From positions 186,001 to 250,000 of the forward strand of contig CAXAZF010000002.1 in the NCBI GenBank assembly GCA_963973455.1: DNA of 64,000 nt, given 5' to 3'. The position numbers and the translations under genes are program-made. The notes beneath the pieces are model-generated. The model was not told where the DNA came from. It saw only the letters and a list, made by a program, of their open reading frames with translations, and ran no database searches. Below are positions 49,513-60,200 of the stretch, in pieces. Source of the stretch: Marixanthomonas sp002364245. Its GTDB lineage: Bacteria; Bacteroidota; Bacteroidia; Flavobacteriales; Flavobacteriaceae. Positions within the stretch are counted from its first letter, which is position 1. Each line of letters begins with the position of its first letter.

Positions 49513-52260
49513 TTATTTTTCGTTAGTATCAAAAACGCTTTCAATAACTTTTTGATGACGTTGTTTAGAACGCACACTGCTTCCTGAAGCAGGGGCAGCA
49601 TACATTTTTCGACTACATACCCTAAAGTTACGTGCTTCCTCAAAATGCATTAATATATGTGAGTAAGCACCCATATTTTTAGGCTCTTCTTGTGCCCAAA
49701 CTACATCTTTAGCGTTTTTATATTTTTTCATCAATTTCTTCATCTGCTCAGTTGGTAACGGAAATAATTGTTCGATACGAACCAAAGCAACATCGTCACG
49801 TTTTTCTTCTTCTTTTACTTCTAAAAGGTCGTAATAAAATTTACCAGTTACAAAAACTAATGTTTTTACTTTTGAAGCCTTTGCATCTGGGTCATCAATT
49901 ACCATCTGGAATGTTCCATTGGCCAATTCTTCTTTGGTTGAAACCACTTTTGGATGACGCAATAAACTTTTTGGTGTAAACACAATTAAAGGTTTACGGT
50001 AATCTACCTTTATTTGTCTTCTAAGCAAGTGGTAAAAGTTTGCTGGCGTGGTACAATCTGCTACAAACATATTATCTTTTGCACATAATTGTAAGTACCG
50101 TTCCATTCTTGCTGAAGAGTGCTCTGCTCCTTGCCCTTCGTATCCGTGAGGCAATAACATCACCAACCCATTTTGCAGCTTCCATTTATCTTCTGCTGAT
50201 GAAATGTATTGATCTATCATTATTTGTGCCCCGTTACTGAAGTCACCAAATTGTGCCTCCCAAATACATAAGGTAATTGGGCTTGCCATGGCGTAACCAT
50301 AATCGAAACCAACTACTCCATATTCAGATAACAGGGAGTTGTATATATAAAAATGAGCTTGTTCATCATTTAACTGATTGAGCAGCACTACCTCTTCTTC
50401 ATTTTCTTCAGCTTTAATTACAGCGTGTCTATGAGAGAACGTTCCTCTTTCTACATCTTGTCCAGTCATACGAACATCGTGTCCTTCTGCCAGTAATGTC
50501 CCATAAGCCAACAACTCACCCATTGCCCAATCCAGCTTATTATCTTCAAAGTACATTTTATTTCGTGCTTTGATTAGCTTGGATACTTTACGAAGGAATT
50601 TTTTATCCTCAGGAAGTTTCGTAATAACTTCGGCAATTTCTGTCATTTTATCAAGATCGAAAGTAGTATCCACTTCTTCCATCATCTTGTTTTCTTCTGC
50701 ATACGTATAACCTTCCCATTCCTCTTGCATAATGGCACTGATTTCCGTTTTCTCTTCTTTACGGGAATCCTCAAGGTTCTCCTCTAACTTATTTTTATAT
50801 TCTTCTTCTAATTTTTTAGTGTACTCTTTATCTATTACACCTTCTTTAATCAACTTTTCTGAATAGATATCACGAGGGTTTTGGTGTTTTGATATTGCTT
50901 TATACAATTTTGGCTGTGTAAACTTAGGCTCATCACCTTCGTTATGTCCATATTTTCTATACCCCAATAAATCAATAAACACATCGTGTTTAAACTTCAT
51001 CCTAAACTCTAATGCAAAAAGCATCGCATGCACCACCGCTTCTACATCGTCAGCATTCACGTGAAGTACAGGTGAAAGCGTCACTTTTGCGACATCGGTG
51101 CAATACGTTGATGAACGGCCGTCAAGGTAGTTTGTGGTAAAACCAACTTGATTATTTACAACGATGTGAATAGTTCCTTGTGTTTTATAACCTTCCAATT
51201 GTGCCATTTGTACAATTTCGTACACAATACCTTGTCCTGCAATAGCGGCATCCCCGTGTACTACAATTGGTAATACCTTTTCCGGATTTTCTAAGTGATG
51301 GTCATCTTGTTTTGCACGCGCAATACCTTGAACTACAGCCCCCACCGTTTCAAGATGTGAAGGGTTTGGTGCTATATTAAGGTTAATTTCTTTACCACTA
51401 TCGGTTTTTCTTTTAGAAGTCCAACCTAAGTGATATTTAACGTCACCATCAAAAACAACTTGTTCGTAATCTTTTCCGTCAAACTCACTAAAGATATCTT
51501 TAGCGCTTTTGCCAAAAATATTGGTCAATGTACTTAAACGGCCTCGGTGTGCCATTCCCATTACAAATTCTTCAACTCCTTTTTCCGCTGCACCCTCAAT
51601 TAAGGCATCTAAACCAGGAATTAAACTTTCCCCACCTTCAAGTGAAAAACGTTTTTGACCAACATATTTTGTGTGTAAAAAACTTTCAAAAGCAACAGCT
51701 TCGTTCAGTTTCTTGAGAATATGTTTCTTTTTGTCTTCTGAAAATTTTGGCTGATTTTCATTAACGTTCAATTTATCTTGAATCCACTGTATTTCTTCCG
51801 GCTTCCGAATATACATATATTCAATCCCTATAGAATCGCAATAGATTTTATTAAGGTGGCTTATAATTTTCTCTAATGTCGTTTCCCCAATACCAAGTAT
51901 TTCACCCGCTTTAAAAGAGGTTTGAAGATCATCTTGCGATAACCCAAAATTTTCAATATCAAGCTTAGGTTCATATTTTCTTCTTTCTCGAACTGGGTTT
52001 GTCCTAGTAAAAAGATGGCCTCGTGATCGGTATGCATCAATTAACTTGATTACTTGAAATTCTTTGAAATACCCTTCAGGTATTTCACCGTTATGCTCAA
52101 TACCGAGTGCTTCCAGTGATCCGTTTTCTATTCCAAAGTCGAAACCTTGAAAAAAAGCGCGCCAACTGGGTTCTACACTGTCTGGGTATTGCAAGTATTT
52201 ATCGTAAAGCTCTGCGATGTACGAAGGGTGTACCGCATTTAGAAAAGAATATCTATCCAT
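49513..52260 (-). CDS. sucA: 2-oxoglutarate dehydrogenase E1 component
   Basis: 915 residues of thiamine-diphosphate-dependent E1. N-terminal YIAELYDKYLQYPDSVEPSWRAFFQGF is the helix that binds the E2 assembly; FVMGMAHRGRLSTL and IVHGDAAIAGQGIVYE are the ThDP/Mg region; GHNEGDEPKFTQPKLYKAI and LLPHGYEGQGAEHSSARMERYLQL are core motifs. It decarboxylates 2-oxoglutarate and passes the succinyl group to the lipoyl arm of OdhB. Length is normal. First gene of sucA-odhB. Confidence 0.96.
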   Translation of the reverse strand: MDRYSFLNAVHPSYIAELYDKYLQYPDSVEPSWRAFFQGFDFGIENGSLEALGIEHNGEIPEGYFKEFQVIKLIDAYRSRGHLFTRTNPVRERRKYEPKLDIENFGLSQDDLQTSFKAGEILGIGETTLEKIISHLNKIYCDSIGIEYMYIRKPEEIQWIQDKLNVNENQPKFSEDKKKHILKKLNEAVAFESFLHTKYVGQKRFSLEGGESLIPGLDALIEGAAEKGVEEFVMGMAHRGRLSTLTNIFGKSAKDIFSEFDGKDYEQVVFDGDVKYHLGWTSKRKTDSGKEINLNIAPNPSHLETVGAVVQGIARAKQDDHHLENPEKVLPIVVHGDAAIAGQGIVYEIVQMAQLEGYKTQGTIHIVVNNQVGFTTNYLDGRSSTYCTDVAKVTLSPVLHVNADDVEAVVHAMLFALEFRMKFKHDVFIDLLGYRKYGHNEGDEPKFTQPKLYKAISKHQNPRDIYSEKLIKEGVIDKEYTKKLEEEYKNKLEENLEDSRKEEKTEISAIMQEEWEGYTYAEENKMMEEVDTTFDLDKMTEIAEVITKLPEDKKFLRKVSKLIKARNKMYFEDNKLDWAMGELLAYGTLLAEGHDVRMTGQDVERGTFSHRHAVIKAEENEEEVVLLNQLNDEQAHFYIYNSLLSEYGVVGFDYGYAMASPITLCIWEAQFGDFSNGAQIMIDQYISSAEDKWKLQNGLVMLLPHGYEGQGAEHSSARMERYLQLCAKDNMFVADCTTPANFYHLLRRQIKVDYRKPLIVFTPKSLLRHPKVVSTKEELANGTFQMVIDDPDAKASKVKTLVFVTGKFYYDLLEVKEEEKRDDVALVRIEQLFPLPTEQMKKLMKKYKNAKDVVWAQEEPKNMGAYSHILMHFEEARNFRVCSRKMYAAPASGSSVRSKQRHQKVIESVFDTNEK

Positions 52261-52373
52261 AATTGGAATACAAGGGTTTCATTTTATAAAACGGTACAAA
52301 AATACAACAATTACAATAAATAGGCGATTGTAATACGTATATTTATACCGTTTGAAATCTTAAATATTTCCTA

Positions 52374-52904
52374 ATGAAAAAGGTCTGGCTAACCATTTTA
52401 ACTACTTCTATTTTATTCTTTTCAAATCTAAGTTTCGGGCAAATTGGTGTTCAGGCACAGCCCGAAAACAATTTTTGGGACCATGTTCGCTTTGGTGGCG
52501 GATTAGGTATCAGCTTTGGTAATGGCTACTTTAGCGGAACAATCTCACCTAGTGCAATTTATGATTTTAACCGTTATTTTAGTATGGGGCCAGCTTTACA
52601 TCTTAGCTATCAATCGGGCGACGGATTTAATACAACCTTATTGGGCGCAAGTTTAATTACGCTTTTTAACCCTATACCTGAAATTCAATTATCTACTGAA
52701 GTAGAGCAACTTCGAGTGCATCAAAATATCGAACAAGAAGGTATGGGTAGAGATTACGACCACTTCTGGAATACAGCTCTCTTTACCGGTGTTGGCTACA
52801 GAAACGAGAACGTAACAATTGGAGTGCGGTACAATGTGCTTTTTAAAGATGATGAAGACATTTACACTACGGCTTGGTCACCATTTGTCCGCTTTTATTT
52901 TTAA
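52374..52904 (+). CDS. small outer-membrane barrel-like protein divergent from sucA
   Basis: 176 residues with a signal peptide ending near residue 22 (SNLSFGQ) and short amphipathic strands: HVRFGGGLGISFGNGYFSGTISPSAIYDFNRYFSMGPALHLSY, TIGVRYNVLFKDD, and a terminal WSPFVRFYF with C-terminal Phe. Likely an eight-strand outer-membrane barrel. Homologues are, as I recall, sometimes labelled alpha-ketoglutarate decarboxylase because they adjoin sucA; nothing in this sequence supports an enzyme. It ends 4 nt before the convergent polyprenyl synthase gene. Confidence 0.75.
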   Translation: MKKVWLTILTTSILFFSNLSFGQIGVQAQPENNFWDHVRFGGGLGISFGNGYFSGTISPSAIYDFNRYFSMGPALHLSYQSGDGFNTTLLGASLITLFNPIPEIQLSTEVEQLRVHQNIEQEGMGRDYDHFWNTALFTGVGYRNENVTIGVRYNVLFKDDEDIYTTAWSPFVRFYF

Positions 52905-52908
52905 GATT

Positions 52909-53883
52909 TTAAAACGTTCGCTTCATTAGCCACTCACCAAATTCCCGAAGTTCAATTTTCTTTTCTTCTGAAATTTTAATCTGCCCCAAAAATTCATTGG
53001 CTTTCTTGGTGTATTTTGAAATTTCAGCTTGTGTTTTTTCCGCAGCACCCGAGTTCTTAAATATTCGTGTTACGGCTTCAATTTTACCGGAAGGGTTTTT
53101 GGGGTTAATCGTGTATAAATGCACTAATTCTTCAGCTTGTAATGTTTCACTACTTTTTAAAGCCGTTAAGTACAAAAATGTTTTTTTGTTTTCAATTATA
53201 TCACCACCCACTTGTTTTCCAAACGATTCCGGGTTTCCAAAGACGTCTAAGTAATCATCTTGCAATTGAAAAGCAATCCCCAGGTTTCTGCCAAATTTAT
53301 ACATGTTCTCTTTACAACTTTCTGAAGCTCCAGCAACAATTGCCCCCATTTTCATAGCAGCCCCCAATAGAACAGCCGTTTTATAATCTATCATTTTAAT
53401 GTACTCATCGATAGTTACATCGTCTCGGTCTTCAAAATCAACATCGTACTGTTGCCCTTCGCACACTTCAATAGCTGTTTTACTGAAAAGCTTTGCCAAT
53501 TCCCTAAAAAGTTCAGGTTCATATTCTTCAAATAGCTGATATGCTAAAATTAGCATCGCATCACCTGACAGGATTCCCGTATTGATGTCCCATCTTTCAT
53601 GCACGGTTTCTTTTCCACGTCGCAGTGGCGCATTATCCATAATATCATCATGAATTAATGAAAAATTATGAAACAGCTCTATAGCTAAGGCTGCAGGCAT
53701 GGCTTTTTTAAAATCTGTACCAAAAAAATCGCATGTCAACAAGGTTAAGATTGGACGCAAACGCTTTCCACCAATATTAACAATGTACTGAATAGGCTCA
53801 TACAACTGCTCAGGTTCTTTTATTTGTACCGTTTTCTTTAATTCTCCGGCGAGCGCAGTGTTGTATTTTTTGAGTAATTCCAT
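52909..53883 (-). CDS. polyprenyl (farnesyl/geranylgeranyl) diphosphate synthase
   Basis: 324 residues from the ATG at 53883 (MELLKKYN). The frame runs on to 53913, but homologues begin close to this point. GGKRLRP, the first Asp-rich motif LIHDDIMDNAPLRRG, and the second QLQDDYLDVFG are all present, with KKT in the loop before the helix. It condenses IPP with allylic diphosphates. Product length cannot be set from sequence alone; the residues before the first DDxxD (LFHNFSLIHDD) suggest a C15-C20 or longer chain, needed for carotenoids or menaquinone. Monocistronic here. Confidence 0.9.
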   Translation of the reverse strand: MELLKKYNTALAGELKKTVQIKEPEQLYEPIQYIVNIGGKRLRPILTLLTCDFFGTDFKKAMPAALAIELFHNFSLIHDDIMDNAPLRRGKETVHERWDINTGILSGDAMLILAYQLFEEYEPELFRELAKLFSKTAIEVCEGQQYDVDFEDRDDVTIDEYIKMIDYKTAVLLGAAMKMGAIVAGASESCKENMYKFGRNLGIAFQLQDDYLDVFGNPESFGKQVGGDIIENKKTFLYLTALKSSETLQAEELVHLYTINPKNPSGKIEAVTRIFKNSGAAEKTQAEISKYTKKANEFLGQIKISEEKKIELREFGEWLMKRTF

Positions 53884-54014
53884 GATGCTGAAAAATTTGT
53901 CGCTAAAATACAAGTTGCCGAATAAACCGCTGCCTTAAAACTTAAAAAAGTTGACATCTTCTCTTTTTTGTAAAATTGAAATGTTAAATAATCGTAAAAC
54001 TTTGGAAACTTTTT

Positions 54015-54045
54015 TTGTTCTTAGAGTTTCCTTTCTATATCTTTG
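54015..54045 (+). promoter_or_regulatory. promoter of the TetR-efflux operon
   Basis: TTG at 54015-54017, 20-nt spacer, TATCTTTG at 54038-54045. The match to the Bacteroidota consensus is complete. The start codon ATG at 54055 lies only 9 nt after the box, so the transcript would be leaderless or nearly so. Confidence 0.75.
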
Positions 54046-54054
54046 CATCGAATT

Positions 54055-54660
54055 ATGAAGGAAAAGATTATTATAAAAGCAGCAGAAATGTTCCTCTCAC
54101 TTGGTTTTAAAAGTGTTACAATGGATGATATATCCAATGAAATGGGCATTTCAAAAAAAACTATATACACTCATTTTAAAAACAAGACAGAGCTTGTTAA
54201 AGAATCTGTGTTAAGTGTTTTTCAAGGTATTACTTGCGGTATTGATAATATACTATTAGAGAATAAAGACCCAATTGAAGAATTGTACGAAATTAAAAAA
54301 TTCGTAATGCTTCGATTAAAAGATGAGAAATCATCACCTCAATACCAACTTCAGAAATATTATCCTGAAATATACACCATGATTAAGGCTAAAAAGTATG
54401 AAAACATGGCAGCATGTACAGTAGAAAACTTAAATCGTGGTGTTGAGAAAGGAGTTTACAGGAAAAACATAGATGTCGATTTTATTTCAAACCTCTATTT
54501 TTCCGGTATCGATAGTATAAATGACGAAACGCTTTTTCCAGCTTCTCAATTTTCAAAAACGCAATTAATGGAAGATTATCTGGAGTATCATTTACGTGGC
54601 ATTGTAACCCCGAAAGGGCTGCAAACACTCAATAAATTTATTAACGAGAATTCAAATTAA
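54055..54660 (+). CDS. TetR-family transcriptional regulator of the efflux operon
   Basis: 201 residues from the ATG at 54055 (MKEKIII). A TTG four codons upstream lies inside the -7 box and is rejected as a start. The N-terminal HTH is classical: AAEMFLSLGFKSVTMDDISNEMGISKKTIYTHFKNKTELV. The remaining helices form the ligand-binding domain. The stop overlaps the TolC-like start by one base, so the regulator is the first gene of the pump operon and probably controls it in response to a pump substrate. Confidence 0.92.
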   Translation: MKEKIIIKAAEMFLSLGFKSVTMDDISNEMGISKKTIYTHFKNKTELVKESVLSVFQGITCGIDNILLENKDPIEELYEIKKFVMLRLKDEKSSPQYQLQKYYPEIYTMIKAKKYENMAACTVENLNRGVEKGVYRKNIDVDFISNLYFSGIDSINDETLFPASQFSKTQLMEDYLEYHLRGIVTPKGLQTLNKFINENSN

Positions 54661-56033
54661 TGAAAAAACATATTTTTTTAATTGCATTTTCCCTTTGTGC
54701 TATTTTGGTAAACGCACAAGACTCAACTCAAGTTGAAAAGCGAACCTTTACTTTAGAGGAAGCCATCTTGTATGGCCTTGAAAATGGATATAATTCACGT
54801 ATAGCTAAAAAAGACGTTGCCATTGCTTTAAAGCAAAAATGGGAAATTATTGCCCAAGGTCTACCACAAATTAGCGGAGATGCCAACTACACCAACAACC
54901 TTAAACAACCCGTAACCTTAATACCTGGGGAAGTTGCAGGAGGAGAGCCCGGAACATTTGTGCCCATTACTTTTGGAACTCAGCATAGTGTAAATGCTAC
55001 CGGAACTTGGAACCAATTGATTTTTGACGGTTCCTATATTGTAGGGATTCAGTCCGCAAAAACATTATTGCAAATTTCTGAAAACGCAAAAGTTAAAACC
55101 GACTTAGAGGTTAAAAAAGCAATTACCGATGCCTACGGAAATGTACTGTTAGCAACAGAAAGCGTAGAAATCTTAAAGAAAAACGTTGCTACTGTTGAAA
55201 AAAACCTAAGCGATACCCGAAAGATTTTTGAAAACGGATTAGCTGAAGAAGAGGACGCAGAACAATTGGAAATTACCCTTTTAAATTTAGAGGCAAACCT
55301 CAACAATTCTATTCGCATGCAAGCTATTGCCTACGATATGCTAAAAGTAACGATGGGAATTCCTGTTGAAGATGAAATTACGGTAACAGACAATTTAACT
55401 GAACTTAGCGAGGAAAATTTCAACTTATTACTTCTTTCAAAAGAAATTAATGTTGAAGAAAATATTGATTACCGCATTGCTGAAGACCAAGCTAACCTTT
55501 CAGAAGTTGAAGTAAAGCTTGAAAAAAGTAAAGCACTACCTACCCTTTCTGCATTTGTTAATTATGGTGTCGCCGGTTATAGTGATGAATTTACATTTTT
55601 TGATAGCAACCAAGAGTATTTTACACAATCCGTTTTGGGTATAAACTTAAGCATCCCCATTTTTAGTAGTGGTATGCGAAGTGCCAAAACAGCACAAAAA
55701 AAAATAGCGTTTGAGCAAGCAAAACTGGAATTGGAGCAAACTAAAAATCAAATAAAACTTGAAATGGCAAATGCTCGTAATGAATATCAGTTCGCACTAG
55801 AAAATTACGAAAACAAAGAACGTAACTTAGAATTAGCAGAGCGTATTGAAAAGAAAAACAGCATTAAATTTTTTGAAGGAATTGCAACCAGTTTCGAGTT
55901 AAGCGAAGCACAACAGCAACTCTTTCAAGCTCAACAAGATTATTTGCAAGCTATGCTAGAAGTAATAAATACAAAAGCTGAACTTGAAAACTTATTGGAT
56001 ACAACAAAATATCCTGAAAACAAAAACAACTAA
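54660..56033 (+). CDS. TolC-family outer-membrane efflux protein
   Basis: 457 residues with a signal peptide (residues 1-19). The repeated coiled-coil helices of the TolC fold are visible (DAYGNVLLATESVEILKKNVATVEKNLSDTRKIFENGLAEEEDAEQLEITLLNLEANLNN and its second copy near residues 340-440). It forms the outer-membrane channel of the tripartite pump with the following MFP and RND genes. Start overlaps the TetR stop by one base; the MFP gene begins 23 nt after its stop. Confidence 0.93.
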   Translation: MKKHIFLIAFSLCAILVNAQDSTQVEKRTFTLEEAILYGLENGYNSRIAKKDVAIALKQKWEIIAQGLPQISGDANYTNNLKQPVTLIPGEVAGGEPGTFVPITFGTQHSVNATGTWNQLIFDGSYIVGIQSAKTLLQISENAKVKTDLEVKKAITDAYGNVLLATESVEILKKNVATVEKNLSDTRKIFENGLAEEEDAEQLEITLLNLEANLNNSIRMQAIAYDMLKVTMGIPVEDEITVTDNLTELSEENFNLLLLSKEINVEENIDYRIAEDQANLSEVEVKLEKSKALPTLSAFVNYGVAGYSDEFTFFDSNQEYFTQSVLGINLSIPIFSSGMRSAKTAQKKIAFEQAKLELEQTKNQIKLEMANARNEYQFALENYENKERNLELAERIEKKNSIKFFEGIATSFELSEAQQQLFQAQQDYLQAMLEVINTKAELENLLDTTKYPENKNN

Positions 56034-56056
56034 GAAACACCGCAACCCATACAATT

Positions 56057-57217
56057 ATGAAAAAGTTCATATACCTATTATTAATCACAATTACAGCAGC
56101 TTCCTGTGGCAACAAAGAAGGCTCTGTAGATTCACTTATTGAAAAGGGTGATCTAACCGAAATAAAAGCTAAAAAAGCTGAGCTATCAACCCAACAAAAG
56201 GAATTGAAAGCCAAAATAGATAAGCTTAATACGTTTATTGAAAAAGAAGAAAAACACGATCGCGCGCTTTTAGTAAGTACCGAAAAAATAAATGACACTG
56301 TTTTTAAACATTTTGTAGAAGTACAGGGTAATGTAGAAACTGATCAAAACATCATTATTTACCCCGAATTTTCAGGCGTTTTAACCAATGTATATGTTAA
56401 TGAAGGTCAGCGTGTATCAAAAGGACAGAGGCTAGTTAAAATTGATGATGGTGGACTTTCCAGTCAATTGGCACAACAAGAAACGCAAGTGGCTTTGGCA
56501 AAAACTACTTTTGAACGCCAACAACGATTGTGGAACCAGAAAATTGGTTCAGAAATTCAATATTTAGAAGCAAAAGCAAATTATGAAGCTGCCGATAAAG
56601 CGGCACAGCAAATAAGATCGCAATTATCCAAAACAATCATTACCGCTCCTTTTACGGGTGTAATAGACAATGTTATTGCCGAACAAGGGCAAGTAGTAAA
56701 TCAAGGTCAGACGGAAGTGATTCGTTTGGTAAATCTAAGCGATATGTACGTGAAAGCTTCCTTGCCCGAAAACTACTTAAACAACATTAAAAACGGCACC
56801 GAAGTAAATGTACGCCTATCTTCTATTGGTGAAGAATATAAAGGGACTGTACGTCAAGTAGGCAATTATATTAATCCCGACAACCGAACTTTCGATGTAG
56901 AGATTGCCATTCCAAACAAGGACAACAAAGTAAAACCTAACCTAATCGCTACGGTGAAACTTAACGATTATACCAGCGAAAATGCAATTACCATCCCAGA
57001 GAGTATTCTTCAAGAAAACTCAAGTGGAGAAACCATTGCTTTTTTATATGAACCTGTTACAGATTCTACGGGTACAGCCAAGCGAGTTGTAGTAGAAACT
57101 GGGCTTAATTACGAGAATAGAATTGAAATTAAAAGCGGCTTAAATGATGGTGAAATTATAATTCTTGAAGGAGCAAAAAGCGTACGGGACGGCCAGAAAG
57201 TAACTACCAAAAAATAA
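56057..57217 (+). CDS. RND efflux membrane-fusion lipoprotein
   Basis: 386 residues. Lipobox LLLITITAASCGN (acylated Cys at 17), a coiled-coil at about 35-70, then the HlyD-type biotinyl/lipoyl and barrel domains: EFSGVLTNVYVNEGQRVSKGQRLVKIDD, the paired TIITAPFTGVIDNVIAEQGQVVNQGQ, and the C-terminal membrane-proximal domain GEIIILEGAKSVRDGQKV. It links the RND pump to the TolC channel. The long coiled coil just after the lipobox is an extra segment compared with compact MFPs. Confidence 0.92.
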   Translation: MKKFIYLLLITITAASCGNKEGSVDSLIEKGDLTEIKAKKAELSTQQKELKAKIDKLNTFIEKEEKHDRALLVSTEKINDTVFKHFVEVQGNVETDQNIIIYPEFSGVLTNVYVNEGQRVSKGQRLVKIDDGGLSSQLAQQETQVALAKTTFERQQRLWNQKIGSEIQYLEAKANYEAADKAAQQIRSQLSKTIITAPFTGVIDNVIAEQGQVVNQGQTEVIRLVNLSDMYVKASLPENYLNNIKNGTEVNVRLSSIGEEYKGTVRQVGNYINPDNRTFDVEIAIPNKDNKVKPNLIATVKLNDYTSENAITIPESILQENSSGETIAFLYEPVTDSTGTAKRVVVETGLNYENRIEIKSGLNDGEIIILEGAKSVRDGQKVTTKK

Positions 57218-57232
57218 ACAACCCATTGCATT

Positions 57233-60200
57233 ATGAGCAAGAACACATATAAAGAATTTAGCATATCCTCTTGGGCTATCGATAATAAAATGACGGTATA
57301 TGTTATTATCGCCATTATTTTATTTTTAGGTGTATTTTCATATTACACCATGCCACGGGAATCGTTCCCTGAAATTGTAGAAACCAAGATTTATGTAAGT
57401 TCTATCAATCCAGGAAACTCAGCTGAAGATGTTGAGAAATTTATTACCGAACCGCTTGAAGAAGAATTCAATAATATTGGTGGCGTTCGCGAAATAACCT
57501 CAACAACGCTTCAGGATTACTCGATGGTAATTGTTGAGTTTGAAGAAGATGTAGCCATTCCAACAGCAAAACAGCGAGTAAAAGACAAAGTAGATCAAGT
57601 AAAAGCTGAAACTACCTGGCCTACCTTAGACAATGGAGCTAAAGTAGAGCCTAATGTTTTCGATTTAAACCTTTCAGAAGAACAACCTATCCTGAATATT
57701 AATCTCACCGGTGATTATCCTATACAACAACTAAAGGATTATGCTGAATACCTTCAGGATAAAATAGAACTGCTCGCTCCCATTAAAGAAGCAACGATTA
57801 GAGGTGTAGAAGACAAGGAAGTTGAAATTGCGGTGGATATTTATAAAATGACTGCCTCAAAAGTAAGTTTTACAGATATTATAAATGCGGTTAGGGGAGA
57901 AAACAACACCATTTCCGGTGGAAATGTGATCAGCAATGGAATTGAAAAAAACATCCGTATCCTTGGTGAAATAGAAAGTCCCAGAGAGCTTGAAAACATA
58001 GTTGTAAAAAGAGATGGCGGAAATGTTTTCTTAAAAGATATCGCTTCCATTAAATTTAAAGAAGAAGATCCTACCACCTACGCACGTGAATACAACAGCC
58101 CAGTAGTAATGCTTGATGTTAAAAAGCGTGCTGGAAAAAATATGATCGAGGCTGTTGAAAATATTAAGGAAATAATTGAAACCGAACAGGAAAGTTATTT
58201 GCCCGAAGGACTTCATATTTCGTTGACAAACGACCAGTCCATAAAAACTCAAAACCAGGTAGATGATTTGGTAAACAACATCATTTTTGGGGTCATTTTG
58301 GTAGTATTGGTCTTAATGTTCTTTTTAGGATTTAGAAATGCATTATTTGTTGGGTTTGCAATCCCATTATCTATGTTGCTGTCATTATTTATTCTATCCT
58401 CGTTCGGATTTACATTAAACACTATGGTGCTTTTTGGCTTGGTAATGGGGCTGGGTATGTTAGTAGACAATGGTATTGTAGTGGTAGAGAACGTCTACTC
58501 TTTAATGAGCGAAGGCATGTCTAGAAAAGAAGCTGCTAAACAAGGTATGGGCGAAATCGCTTGGCCCATTATTGCTTCGACAGCAACAACCTTAGCGGCT
58601 TTTTTCCCATTAGGATTATGGCCAGGGCTTATTGGTAAGTTCATGATTTATTTCCCCATTACGCTTTCAGTTGTATTAAGTTCTTCATTGTTTGTAGCGT
58701 TGATTATTAATTCCATGCTTACTTCAAAGTTTATGGAAACAGAGGAGGAAGAAATCACCAAGAAGAAATTAATTACACGGAGTATTATTCTGGCGTTGAT
58801 AGGGGCCATTTTATTGATTTTAGGATTCGTATTTGATATTGCAGGCCTTCGTGGAATAGGTAACTTAAGTATTCTTGCCGCCATTATGCTATGGGTATAT
58901 AAATACTTCTTGGCGGGAGCTGTGGACTATTTTCAGTTTAAATCTCTTAAAAAGTTAGAAAATTTCTACGAACGATTTTTGAAATTTGCGCTTCGCGGGA
59001 AAAAAGCTTACGTATTTTTCTTCGGAACTTTTGGCGTACTTATCTTTTCTTTCGTTTTGGTTGGTTTAGCACAACCAAACGTATTGTTTTTCCCTGAAAA
59101 CGAACCCAACCAAATTATAACGTACATTGAATATCCACAAGGGACGGATATTGAAAAAACAAATAAGCTAACAAAAAAGATAGAAGATCAAGTTTACAGC
59201 GCCATTAAAAAATATGAAGATGAAGATGGCTACAACTTTATGGTCGAATCGGCTATTTCACAAGTAGGTGAAGGTGCCGGTAACCCACAAACCGATGCTG
59301 GGCAAAGCAACGAAATGCCTCATAAAGGAAAAATCACCCTTTCCATGCGAGAGTTTAAATTGCGTCGCGGCGTAAAAAGTAGTACCGTTTTATCTGAAGT
59401 TCGTGATGCTGTAAAAGGATTTCCAGGAGCTTCAATTGTTGTGGAAAAAGATGCTGCCGGACCTCCTGTAGGATATCCCATCAATATTGAATTAAGCGGT
59501 GAAGATTACGAAGAGATGCTTCGCGAAGCTGAAAACATGCGTAGCTACATAGAAAATCTTGGAGTTGCCGGAATTGAGGAGCTTAAAATCGATGTAAACA
59601 AATCAAAACCTGAAATGGATGTCCGTGTAGATCGAGAAAAAGCTGGTCAATTAGGGGTTTCTACTGCTGCAGTAGGGCAAACTCTACGCCGATCTATTTA
59701 TGGAGAGGAAGTTTCAACGTATAAAGATGGGGATGATGATTATCCTATAAATGTTCGTTTAGATGATCAATATAGATATGATGAAAGCGCATTGTTCAAT
59801 CAGCCTGTTACATTTAGAAATAACAGCGGACAATTAATACAAGTTCCTATTTCATCATTAATCACCAAGAGTAACTCTTCTTCTTTTAGCTCCATTAAAA
59901 GAAAAGATTTAAAAAGGGTAATTACATTATATTCCAACGTATTGGGAGGTTACAATGCTACAGAAATTGTCACCGAACTTAAAAGTGAGTTGGAAAACTA
60001 CGATATGCCTCAAGATATAAATTATGCTTTCACTGGTGAACAAGAAGAACAAGCAGATAATATGAGTTTCTTGCTTTTAGCTTTATTCTATGCGATGGGT
60101 GGTATTTTATTGATATTGGTAGCGCAGTTTAACTCCTTGTCAAAACCTATGATTATTCTTTCGGCTATTGTATTGAGTTTGGCTGGTGTATTCTTAGGTT

